Below are positions 1 to 5,008 of a stretch of 5,008 nt of DNA, one piece after another. The DNA comes from Acidobacteriaceae bacterium (GTDB taxonomy: Bacteria > Acidobacteriota > Terriglobia > Bryobacterales > Bryobacteraceae), in the NCBI GenBank assembly GCA_019245255.1, contig JAFARV010000233.1, positions 1-5,008 of the forward strand, read 5' to 3'. Within the stretch, counting starts at the first letter, position 1. Each line of letters begins with the position of its first letter. Below the pieces are notes generated by a model. It searched no databases. It saw nothing but the letters and a program-made list of their open reading frames with translations, and was not told where the DNA came from. The position numbers and the translations under genes were made by a program.

Positions 1-417
1 GCAAGCTTCGGTGTCAACGCCAGCGTCCGCAGCCACGCACAGGTACCCGTATCTGTGACGGTGGATGGCAAACCGCAGGACCTTACTCGCGGCAAAGTAT
101 TGCTCTTCTTTTACGATCCCTCCTGCATGCACTGCGATGCCGCGGCGCGCTTCATGTCGAAGCTCAACTGGAATAACACAGAAATCGTCGGAATTCCGAC
201 CGTGAATCCGCAGTGGGCGGACTCATTCCTTCACGATACTCGTTTGAAGGCGGAGACCAGCCTGGAACTCGCCAAACTGAAAAAGGCATTTCCCTTCGGT
301 GATCCTCCTTATGGCGTGGCGTTGGTGGACGGTCAAGTAAAAGAGACTTTTGGAGCCATGCAGTTTGAGCCACCGCAGCCCGAGGCCGAGTTGAAAAAGC
401 TCGGATTCATTCAGTAA
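1..417 (+). CDS. C-terminal part of a thioredoxin-like redox protein (5' end outside window)
   Basis: The reading frame is open from the first base, so this is the last 138 codons of a longer gene. The GTG at 55 is probably an internal valine codon and not the start. A thioredoxin-like fold is supported by a hydrophobic strand (VLLFFYDP) running into S-C-M-H-C, with cysteines at fragment residues 42 and 45. Further on, a PPYG (residues 102-105) precedes a strand VALVDG, the usual place of the cis-proline loop. The CxxC pair suggests thiol-disulfide exchange or a tethered reductase-like role, probably outside the cytoplasm. In several bacteria such domains sit at the end of DoxX/MauE-type four-helix membrane proteins. 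That would suit a domain starting this far into the frame, but the N-terminal part is not visible, so this is inference. The fragment ends in TAA, 114 bases before the next gene on the same strand. A stand-alone TlpA-like protein is the main alternative. Confidence 0.75.
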   Translation, partial: ASFGVNASVRSHAQVPVSVTVDGKPQDLTRGKVLLFFYDPSCMHCDAAARFMSKLNWNNTEIVGIPTVNPQWADSFLHDTRLKAETSLELAKLKKAFPFGDPPYGVALVDGQVKETFGAMQFEPPQPEAELKKLGFIQ

Positions 418-423
418 TTCACG

Positions 424-452
424 GGAACACGAAAGTTCCAAGCGGTGTCTGT
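424..452 (+). promoter_or_regulatory. Possible ECF-sigma-type promoter upstream of the TonB gene
   Basis: GGAAC at 424-428 resembles the -35 element (GGAACTT) recognised by sigma-E-like ECF factors, and GTCTGT at 447-452 resembles their -10 element (TCTGA type). The spacing falls in the usual 16-17 base range. Transcription would then start near 458 and give a leader of about 75 bases. Against this, GGAAC also forms a 5-bp inverted repeat with GTTCC at 435-439, and the match rests on few bases. I found no convincing sigma-70 promoter in the gap. Confidence 0.2.
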
Positions 453-501
453 TCCTGTAGCTGACAGGCGCCTGATCAACTAGAGACCTCACAAAGCCGC
501 G

Positions 502-531
502 GAGTTACTAACTTCGCGCGGGGAGTAACTC
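502..531 (+). promoter_or_regulatory. Inverted repeat covering the ribosome binding site of the TonB gene
   Basis: GAGTTACT (502-509) and AGTAACTC (524-531) are perfect 8-base reverse complements separated by 14 bases. The right arm ends directly before the ATG at 532. The Shine-Dalgarno sequence GGGGAG (520-525) lies partly in the loop and partly in the stem, six bases from the start codon. In RNA the folded form could hinder ribosome binding. A second, mutually exclusive stem is possible between CCGCG (497-501) and CGCGG (517-521). On DNA the same repeat could instead be an operator. Regulation is inferred; the repeat itself is plainly present. Confidence 0.45.
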
Positions 532-1272
532 ATGTTCGATCAGTCCTTCTTGAATAGTCCACGCGGTGCGCGTAAGCCTGCCACGATATTTGCTTCGTTC
601 ATAGTGCAGATCGCGTGCCTAGGTCTGCTGGTTCTCATTTCAATTGCTTACACCCAAGCGCTCCCGAGCGCCCAACTGAAAGGCCTGTTGATTGCGCCTC
701 GCGCTCCGATGGCTGCAGTTCCGCTGTCTTCGAACACATCTCGTCCTTCGCCCGCGAGCCGGGTAGCGGCGCCGCGATTTGTCTTCACGCCTCCAAACCT
801 CCGTGTTGCCGTGGCAACCCGAGTCGCTCCGCTCGGGCCGGCACCGCCCGTACTCGAAGGGGGTGACTCCGGCCCGTCCGGGACAGATATTTTCCAATCA
901 GGTGACATTCCGTTCGGACCTGGAACTGGGGCGCCGGCTCCCGCACCGCCGAGCCGCGTTGCTGACAAGCCTCAGCACCGTATGGTAACTCGAGTGAGCG
1001 AGGGGGTGGCGGCAGCAAATCTCGTTTACAAAGTTCTGCCTGCGTACCCATCGTTGGCGAAAACGGCTCGCATCCAGGGCAGCGTACAGTTCCGCGCTGT
1101 CATCAACAAACAGGGGCAGATAACCGAATTGCAGTTACTCAGCGGTCATCCGCTGCTGGTGCATGCGGCCGAAGAAGCCATCCGGCAGTGGCGCTATCGG
1201 CCGACCCTGCTGAACGGGCAGGCGGTTGAAGTGGTTACCGAGATAACCGTCAATTTTACTTTGAGCAACTAG
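532..1272 (+). CDS. TonB C-terminal-domain protein (energy transducer TonB family)
   Basis: A 246-residue protein with TonB layout. It has a short cytoplasmic N-terminus with basic residues (R11, R14, K15), one membrane helix at about residues 18-40, a long low-complexity periplasmic linker rich in Pro, Ala, Ser and Gly (about 45-155, including APAPAPP at 134-140), and a TonB C-terminal domain at about 165-244. Family hallmarks are the YP at 172-173, the ARIQGSVQF stretch that starts the domain core, and the WRYRP near 220-224 before the last strands. TonB proteins pass inner-membrane proton-motive energy to outer-membrane receptors together with ExbB and ExbD, neither of which is nearby. The linker lacks the long Pro-Lys repeats of the enterobacterial protein. 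Genomes that use many TonB-dependent transporters carry many such stand-alone paralogues, so the receptor served cannot be told. The ATG has a good GGGGAG six bases upstream. The TAG stop overlaps the end of the opposite-strand gene. Confidence 0.9.
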   Translation: MFDQSFLNSPRGARKPATIFASFIVQIACLGLLVLISIAYTQALPSAQLKGLLIAPRAPMAAVPLSSNTSRPSPASRVAAPRFVFTPPNLRVAVATRVAPLGPAPPVLEGGDSGPSGTDIFQSGDIPFGPGTGAPAPAPPSRVADKPQHRMVTRVSEGVAAANLVYKVLPAYPSLAKTARIQGSVQFRAVINKQGQITELQLLSGHPLLVHAAEEAIRQWRYRPTLLNGQAVEVVTEITVNFTLSN

Positions 1273-2003
1273 ATATCGTCATCGACGCTATACGCAGGCT
1301 CGCCCGGATGTTCGCCCGATGAAGGGAGCAAGAGCCAACTAATGGAACTGACACCGTCCTCGAGGGAAAGCCGATCGACGATCTGCTCGAGCAACTCGTC
1401 ACTTCGTCCTGTAACCCGGAGATCTGCGTCGACGAGAAGTCCTCGTTTTCGATCCTCACTTCTAAGCGCATATAACGTGAGAGGCAGCCGAGCCACCGTG
1501 TGCAGGAGCAGCGCGCGCAGCCGCGATTCGTCCTGTGATCTGCAGATGAACTCCAAGTGGTAGTTCACCTCTTCAGGGATCTCCGGCTTCTCAGGCGGTT
1601 GCAGCCTGTACGCCAACGGTCGAAGGATAGTATTCGTTGCCAGGACGCCAACCATCACCATTGCGGCATAGTGTGGATATCCCAAACCGGCGATGGCTCC
1701 AACCGCAGCCGAACACCAGATGGTCGCGGCGGTATTCAAGCCGCGCACCTGCATGTGCTCTTTAAAGATCACACCTGCACCTAGGAACCCAACTCCCGAA
1801 ACCACATAGGAGACGATACGTGCCTCCCCGCTGGGGTCTCCCCGGATGAGGAAGCCCGACATAACGAATGCCGCAGCACCCGCGGAAACCAAAGCGTTCG
1901 TACGGGTACCGGCCATTCGCTGCCGCCACTGCCGCTCGACACCGATAAGGGCTCCCATCAGCAGCGCCAGAGCCAATCGCAGGGCAAAGATTCCGGGGTT
2001 CAC
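1269..2003 (-). CDS. MgtC/SapB family membrane protein with C-terminal ACT-like domain
   Basis: Family features, numbered from the GTG start at 2003, appear in order. They are a first helix ending in GALIGVERQ (residues 17-25), the GTRTNALVSAGAAAF block (32-46), a helix with GVGFLGAGVIF (70-80), the RGLNTAATIWCSAAVGAIAGLG block (from 87), and a last helix near 111-127. A soluble domain follows at about 147-226, matching the ACT-like C-terminus of longer MgtC proteins, then an acidic tail ending DDDI. MgtC homologues are linked to survival at low magnesium, intracellular growth and modulation of F-type ATP synthase; the exact role here is unknown. A longer form starting at TTG 2039 would add 12 residues. 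I prefer GTG because family members begin only a few residues before the first helix, but neither start has a well-placed ribosome site. It is probably the last gene of the - strand unit, 97 bases after the PAP2 gene's stop with this start. Confidence 0.88.
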   Translation of the reverse strand: MNPGIFALRLALALLMGALIGVERQWRQRMAGTRTNALVSAGAAAFVMSGFLIRGDPSGEARIVSYVVSGVGFLGAGVIFKEHMQVRGLNTAATIWCSAAVGAIAGLGYPHYAAMVMVGVLATNTILRPLAYRLQPPEKPEIPEEVNYHLEFICRSQDESRLRALLLHTVARLPLTLYALRSEDRKRGLLVDADLRVTGRSDELLEQIVDRLSLEDGVSSISWLLLPSSGEHPGEPAYSVDDDI

Positions 2004-2039
2004 GGCCTCTGTTGCATGATAACGAGGCGGCCTCCTCAA
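2000..2039 (-). promoter_or_regulatory. Translation start region of the MgtC gene, with AGGAGG and a possible 5-codon leader ORF
   Basis: On the - strand a TTG (2039-2037) is followed at once by AGGAGG (2036-2031), a perfect Shine-Dalgarno core that cannot serve that TTG because it lies downstream of it. Thirteen bases further comes ATG CAA CAG AGG CCG TGA (2017-2000) in another frame. Its TGA overlaps the GTG at 2003 as GTGA, a common coupling arrangement. One reading is that ribosomes load at AGGAGG, translate five codons and restart at the GTG. The 13-base spacing is longer than ideal, so chance is possible. Confidence 0.2.
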
Positions 2040-2100
2040 TGACAGGCGGCCCGAGCTTGCACGCTCACAGCAAGGCGACAGGTTGTGCCGTTCCGCTGCT

Positions 2101-3027
2101 TTACGCGGGTCCGGGAATGGTATTGACTATCACTCCATCTTCCTTACGATCCGTCCCCTTGCCAGTTTGCGATTTTTGAATGGAAAGCAGCAGGGCGAGG
2201 AAACCAGGTATGAGGCTCACAAGAAAGCCCGCGAGCATGTCGGCTGCGTAATGATAGCGGCCATATATGGTGGCGATGGACACCGCGGTCGAATACAGCA
2301 GCAAGATCCATGGCTGCGGCCTGTGGCGACCGAGCAGAAAGAAGAAGGCCCAGGTGGCGGAAAATACTGAGGAGACGTGAGCGCTCGGATACACGCCGGT
2401 ATGAATGCTCCCTTGCCTCAAGAAGAACAGATTCCACTTGTGTAACACAGTGGTAATCCGCGGATAATCGAGCTCTGGGTATGCGAGCCTGGGTGGCAAA
2501 GACGGGAAATATGGAAATAGCGCGTAAGCGAAGAGCGTACCCAAAAGATAGAGCGTAAGCACGCGGTCGACAGCGTCCCGGCGGTGGCGCAAATACAGAA
2601 GCGCGATGCAATAGCCCGGCACCCCATATACGACCAGGTAACAAAGTTCCAGAAAGCTTGGAAACACGGGGCCGAGGCTCTCAATCGCGGCGCGCAGGTG
2701 GAGGCCGGTGAGGAGTTGGTGATCCCATCGGATCCACATCGCCTCCAGACGGCCATCGTACGTGCGGGGAGCAAAGAACTCCATTTGCCGGAATGCGAAT
2801 AACGTTAGAAGTACAGGCGCCCAATCCCTCGCGTAACCGGCGATTCGGCGCATCCGCGTGTTGCTCAGCAACGACAGGCAGAGCGTCAGAATGCAGACGG
2901 TCGCGAGAGCTATAAGGGGCTCGACACCCGAATGCCGGCGATCAGGAAAAAACGGCACGATCGCCGCCGCATAGACGAAGAAACCGAGCAGGACCCACTC
3001 AGACGCGCGAAGCTTCAGCCACGGCAT
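2101..3027 (-). CDS. PAP2-superfamily membrane protein (PAP2_3 / Aur1-like type)
   Basis: A 308-residue polytopic protein with hydrophobic segments near residues 10-28, 36-54, 122-146, 155-172, 220-233, 240-255 and 264-282. The PAP2 acid-phosphatase signature is split as expected: G-x-Y-P-S-A-H at 211-217, then G-R-Y-H-Y-A-A-D at 256-263, with H217 and H259 as the likely catalytic histidines and D263 as the supporting acid. The first classical motif, KX6RP, is not evident. This fits the PAP2_3 branch, which includes inositol-phosphorylceramide synthase-like proteins, better than the undecaprenyl-diphosphatase type. A lipid phosphate phosphatase or head-group transferase acting at the membrane is the likely role; the substrate is unknown. 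The C-terminus is a hydrophilic, charged tail. The ATG lies 29 bases inside the end of the exporter gene and has no clear Shine-Dalgarno, which suggests coupled translation. An in-frame TGA at 3048-3046 limits any upstream extension. Confidence 0.85.
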   Translation of the reverse strand: MPWLKLRASEWVLLGFFVYAAAIVPFFPDRRHSGVEPLIALATVCILTLCLSLLSNTRMRRIAGYARDWAPVLLTLFAFRQMEFFAPRTYDGRLEAMWIRWDHQLLTGLHLRAAIESLGPVFPSFLELCYLVVYGVPGYCIALLYLRHRRDAVDRVLTLYLLGTLFAYALFPYFPSLPPRLAYPELDYPRITTVLHKWNLFFLRQGSIHTGVYPSAHVSSVFSATWAFFFLLGRHRPQPWILLLYSTAVSIATIYGRYHYAADMLAGFLVSLIPGFLALLLSIQKSQTGKGTDRKEDGVIVNTIPGPA

Positions 3028-4282
3028 TCCGATTTTCAGACGGAATCACAGGTGCTGCCGGCTCAAAAAACAACGCGAGCGCCGCCAGAATTCCAGCCCA
3101 CACCGCCCAGGTGGTCAAATAAAGGCGATCGATCAGAACGCCAGATATCAACGGCGCCATGATCTGGGCGATTGACATCAAGGACTGTGTCAAACCTATG
3201 ATCACTCCCTGTTCACGCCTGCCAGCTCGCTGCGTTATCAGACTGGTCAACGCGGGCCGTAGACCTGCCCCGCCGACCGAAGAACCGAAACTGATCCACA
3301 GCAACTGTACGATTGTGCGGCTAAAACCGATGGCGGCGTAGGCGAATGCGCTGGTAATGAAACCGATTCGCACGACCTTGCGCTCCCCAAACCATTTCAC
3401 AAACCGTCCGACAAATCCGCCCTGCATGATGATGCCTAGAAAGCCAGTAAAAGCAAAAATGTAACCGACCTCCCGGACCCCAACCGGGTGGCCATTCCAC
3501 AAGTACCGGCGCTCGGCGAAAAGAGCGAAGCCCGAAACAAACGTCGCAAACGAAAACCCGAACAGCAGCCATTGCGCCAACAATCGAGCCATTACGGGAT
3601 CTCGAAAATATTTGCGGTACTCCCGCCAGGAAATCAACGACAATCGCTTTCCGCCCGGGCCCGGGTCATCGTCCAACACATAGTCGTGAATGATTTCGCG
3701 CCGTGGCAACAGGAAGAAGGTGCAGAGTATGCTCGTCAGCGAAAGAGCGCAGCTGGCGAAGATCGGCGCCGCGTATCCGAAGCGTGCAAGAAAGCCGGCA
3801 ATGGCTGGGCCGATTGTGAAGCCCATGCCAAAGGCAATTCCGATCAGAGCGAACGATTTCGCGCGCTGCTCAGGCTTGGTTACATCACTGATATAAGCCT
3901 GGGCGACCGACAGATTTCCGGCCGTGGCGCCATCGATGGCGCGCGCCACAAACAGCATCCAAATGTGGCGTGACAAGGCGAGCAGGAGGAATCCCGCGAG
4001 AGTGCCGATCTGGCTCAGCAGCAGGATGGGACGGCGTCCGTGCCGGTCGGACAGCTGGCCCAAAATCGGCCCAGCAATCAGTTGGAAGATGGCGTAAGTG
4101 GAAACCAGCGCGCCCACGACGGCGGGCGATGCGCCAAGGTGCTCGGAAAAAAATGGAAGCAACGGAAGAATGATCGTATAGCCGAGCACATCCACAGCCA
4201 CGATCAGAAAAATCGTGAGTAAACGAGACCGCAGACGCTTGCTGTCAAGCTCCGCAGTTGCGCCAAATTCGGGCGGGTTCAC
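2999..4282 (-). CDS. Major facilitator superfamily transporter, TetA-like drug:H+ antiporter (DHA1) type
   Basis: A 427-residue protein, the usual size for a 12-helix MFS carrier. Helix 1 carries D31 in a VDVLGYTIILPLLP context similar to tetracycline exporters. Motif A is clear in the loop after helix 2 (G-Q-L-S-D-R-H-G-R-R-P, 75-85). The family block DGATAGNLSVAQAYISDVT lies at 117-135, and the antiporter motif C type GxxxGPxxG is seen around 152-163. A degenerate second motif A is at about 292-303 (GRFVKWFGERKV). A charged central loop with DDDPGPGGKR (204-213) separates the two halves. Such proteins export small molecules in exchange for protons; the substrate cannot be read from sequence, and resistance should not be assumed. 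The GTG start is close to forced, because an in-frame TAA lies at 4294-4292, but no good Shine-Dalgarno precedes it. The gene begins 29 bases after the small membrane protein gene and overlaps the PAP2 gene by 29 bases. Confidence 0.9.
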   Translation of the reverse strand: MNPPEFGATAELDSKRLRSRLLTIFLIVAVDVLGYTIILPLLPFFSEHLGASPAVVGALVSTYAIFQLIAGPILGQLSDRHGRRPILLLSQIGTLAGFLLLALSRHIWMLFVARAIDGATAGNLSVAQAYISDVTKPEQRAKSFALIGIAFGMGFTIGPAIAGFLARFGYAAPIFASCALSLTSILCTFFLLPRREIIHDYVLDDDPGPGGKRLSLISWREYRKYFRDPVMARLLAQWLLFGFSFATFVSGFALFAERRYLWNGHPVGVREVGYIFAFTGFLGIIMQGGFVGRFVKWFGERKVVRIGFITSAFAYAAIGFSRTIVQLLWISFGSSVGGAGLRPALTSLITQRAGRREQGVIIGLTQSLMSIAQIMAPLISGVLIDRLYLTTWAVWAGILAALALFFEPAAPVIPSENRNAVAEASRV

Positions 4283-4311
4283 ATTACGAGTTTACCGGGA
4301 GGCTTAGCTTG

Positions 4312-4602
4312 TCAGTGGACTGCGATGCGAATGATAGCCCACGCCAACAGCAATAGTAAGCCAATAGTCGCGAACGGCCAAAGCAGGACTGTGGCAGTTA
4401 AAACTATCACTTGGGCGATCGGGTCCGAATGGCCCTTTACAAAAGCTTTGACGAAGCCGAGGCTCGCTACCCAAAGAACAATTGCACTTCCGAGGAGAAC
4501 GAATCCCGCTCGCAGGAGACGGTGCAATCCTGATCGTGCCTCAAGATCGTCATCGGGCTCGCGGGCAGCCCGTGCACTACGCCATCCAAACGCGGTCAGC
4601 AT
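4312..4602 (-). CDS. Small two-helix membrane protein, not recognised
   Basis: A 96-residue protein I cannot assign to a family. The first 28 residues are hydrophilic, with basic residues early and an acidic cluster E-P-D-D-D-L-E near 15-21. Two strong hydrophobic segments follow at about 30-52 and 63-93, joined by a short loop FVKGHSDP that contains charged residues. The C-terminus follows directly after the second helix. The layout suggests an inner-membrane hairpin protein with the longer N-terminus in the cytoplasm. It sits 12 bases after the DUF3291 gene and 29 bases before the exporter, so it is likely co-transcribed and could be an accessory subunit, though nothing shows that directly. 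The ATG at 4602 is preferred over the TTG at 4611; a TGA directly before that TTG blocks any further extension. No Shine-Dalgarno is visible. The alternative is a spurious ORF, but the two clean hydrophobic helices and the fit in the gap argue for a real gene. Confidence 0.6.
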   Translation of the reverse strand: MLTAFGWRSARAAREPDDDLEARSGLHRLLRAGFVLLGSAIVLWVASLGFVKAFVKGHSDPIAQVIVLTATVLLWPFATIGLLLLLAWAIIRIAVH

Positions 4603-4613
4603 CGCGGGCAATC

Positions 4614-4619
4614 ATTATA
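4614..4619 (-). promoter_or_regulatory. TATAAT -10-like hexamer overlapping the DUF3291 stop codon
   Basis: The - strand reads a perfect TATAAT, and its TAA is the stop codon of the DUF3291 gene. No TTGACA-like -35 box is found 16-18 bases upstream. If used, transcription would begin about 5 bases before the ATG at 4602 and give a nearly leaderless message, which would fit that gene's lack of a Shine-Dalgarno. It may equally be chance. Confidence 0.2.
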
Positions 4620-5008
4620 CAGCCGCGAGTTCTCCCGACGGCTCCGGTTGTAATTCAGAAAACCAGAAAGATACAGCCCTGGATCCGTGCTGCTGATAAT
4701 GCTCAAGGCGTGCACGGCCTTCTGTCACGGTAGGAATATGCCCGGCCGGAATCCACCAGAGGCAATAGTGGGGGACGTTCATTTTCTCGAACCATTTCTG
4801 ACGGTCCCGAAACACATCCAGGTGCTGCCGAGAACGATAAACAAAATTCTTGAGTGCCTCCACGGAGAGCCAGACGGACATGTTGACGATGACAAATGGA
4901 TCGTCGTTGTACGCAATCTCGGTTGCATTGCCTGATTCCGATTGCAGGCGCCACACGAAACCGGGACTACCCTCGGCTAAGCTGTTGACGGGGTCGAGTT
5001 GCGCCACA
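4615..5008 (-). CDS. DUF3291 family protein, 5' end outside window
   Basis: About 130 C-terminal residues are present. The GTG at 5007 is most likely an internal valine, since family members usually carry some 25-30 residues before the AQLDPVN segment. Conserved family stretches are S-P-G-F-V-W-R-L (14-21 counted from that valine), V-N-M-S-V-W-x-S-V-E (41-50), F-V-Y-R-S (55-59), W-F-E (72-74), L-W-W-I-P-A-G-H (83-90) and P-T-x-x-E (92-96). The fold is expected to be a dimeric alpha/beta-barrel related to antibiotic biosynthesis monooxygenase-like proteins. The biochemical role of DUF3291 is not established. The conserved Trp, His and Glu residues suggest a binding pocket, but I would not name a reaction. 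The gene ends in TAA 12 bases before the next ORF and is the first visible gene of the - strand unit; its promoter is outside the window. Confidence 0.85.
   Translation of the reverse strand, partial: VAQLDPVNSLAEGSPGFVWRLQSESGNATEIAYNDDPFVIVNMSVWLSVEALKNFVYRSRQHLDVFRDRQKWFEKMNVPHYCLWWIPAGHIPTVTEGRARLEHYQQHGSRAVSFWFSELQPEPSGELAAV

Noticed and set aside
55..417. GTG at 55 as the true start of the thioredoxin-like gene
   Set aside because: The frame is open to the window edge with protein-like sequence (VNASVRSHAQVPVSV) running smoothly into the domain, so the start is more likely upstream.
454..468. CCTGT/ACAGG inverted repeat in the gap before the TonB gene
   Set aside because: Only five pairs, no T-run and no extension of the stem, so it is not a credible terminator or operator on its own.
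461..486. CTGACA ... TAGAGA as a sigma-70 promoter
   Set aside because: The spacing is only 14 bases and the -10 match is poor.
648..968. 106-codon - strand frame opposite the TonB linker
   Set aside because: The low-complexity Gly/Ala/Arg translation mirrors the Pro/Ala-rich linker codons; it has no motif and no ribosome site.
2144..2644. 166-codon - strand frame inside the PAP2 gene
   Set aside because: It is a shifted frame of a gene with clear catalytic motifs; its Arg/Ser/His-rich translation shows no domain, and the PAP2 frame is intact throughout, so no frameshift is needed to explain it.
3654..3665. Perfect 12-base palindrome CCCGGGCCCGGG
   Set aside because: It falls in the central-loop codons of the exporter (Asp-Pro-Gly-Pro-Gly-Gly), where Pro and Gly codons in a GC-rich genome give this by chance; it has no other regulatory context.
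3488..3973. 161-codon open frame on the + strand opposite the exporter gene
   Set aside because: It lies fully antisense to a well-supported MFS gene, its translation is rich in Arg, Gln, Ala and Lys with no recognisable motif, and such frames are common opposite GC-rich genes.

Overview
The window is a gene-dense stretch of a Gram-negative bacterial chromosome. It carries six or seven ordinary-looking metabolic and envelope genes and no rRNA, tRNA, CRISPR array, insertion sequence or phage gene that I can see. Base composition looks even and moderately GC-rich by eye. The TonB-type energy transducer implies an outer membrane. Its short single-membrane-helix form, and a neighbour ending in a thioredoxin-like domain, resemble what is common in Acidobacteriota. 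That placement is an inference from protein style, not proof.

Left part, + strand (1-1272): the 3' end of a protein with a CMHC thioredoxin-like domain (1-417) is followed by a 114-base gap and then a 246-residue TonB C-terminal-domain protein (532-1272). The gap is the only regulatory-looking intergenic region of any size. It holds a possible ECF-type promoter and a perfect 8-bp inverted repeat whose right arm touches the TonB start codon and covers the end of its Shine-Dalgarno sequence.

Right part, - strand (5008 down to 1269): five genes read in one direction with tight spacing. In transcription order they are a DUF3291-family protein (cut by the window edge), a 96-residue two-helix membrane protein I do not recognise, a TetA-like major facilitator exporter, a PAP2-type membrane phosphatase/phosphotransferase overlapping the exporter by 29 bases, and an MgtC/SapB-family membrane protein. 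This looks like one transcription unit. Four of the five products are membrane proteins, so an envelope or efflux theme is plausible, but no common pathway can be read from the sequence.

The two blocks converge, and the TonB and MgtC genes overlap by four bases, sharing a CTAG in which each strand reads its own TAG stop. No stretch over 300 bases lacks a gene. I see no clear previously undescribed system here. The more notable points are the ribosome-site hairpin, the shared stop codons, the unrecognised small membrane protein, and the unclear start of the MgtC gene.
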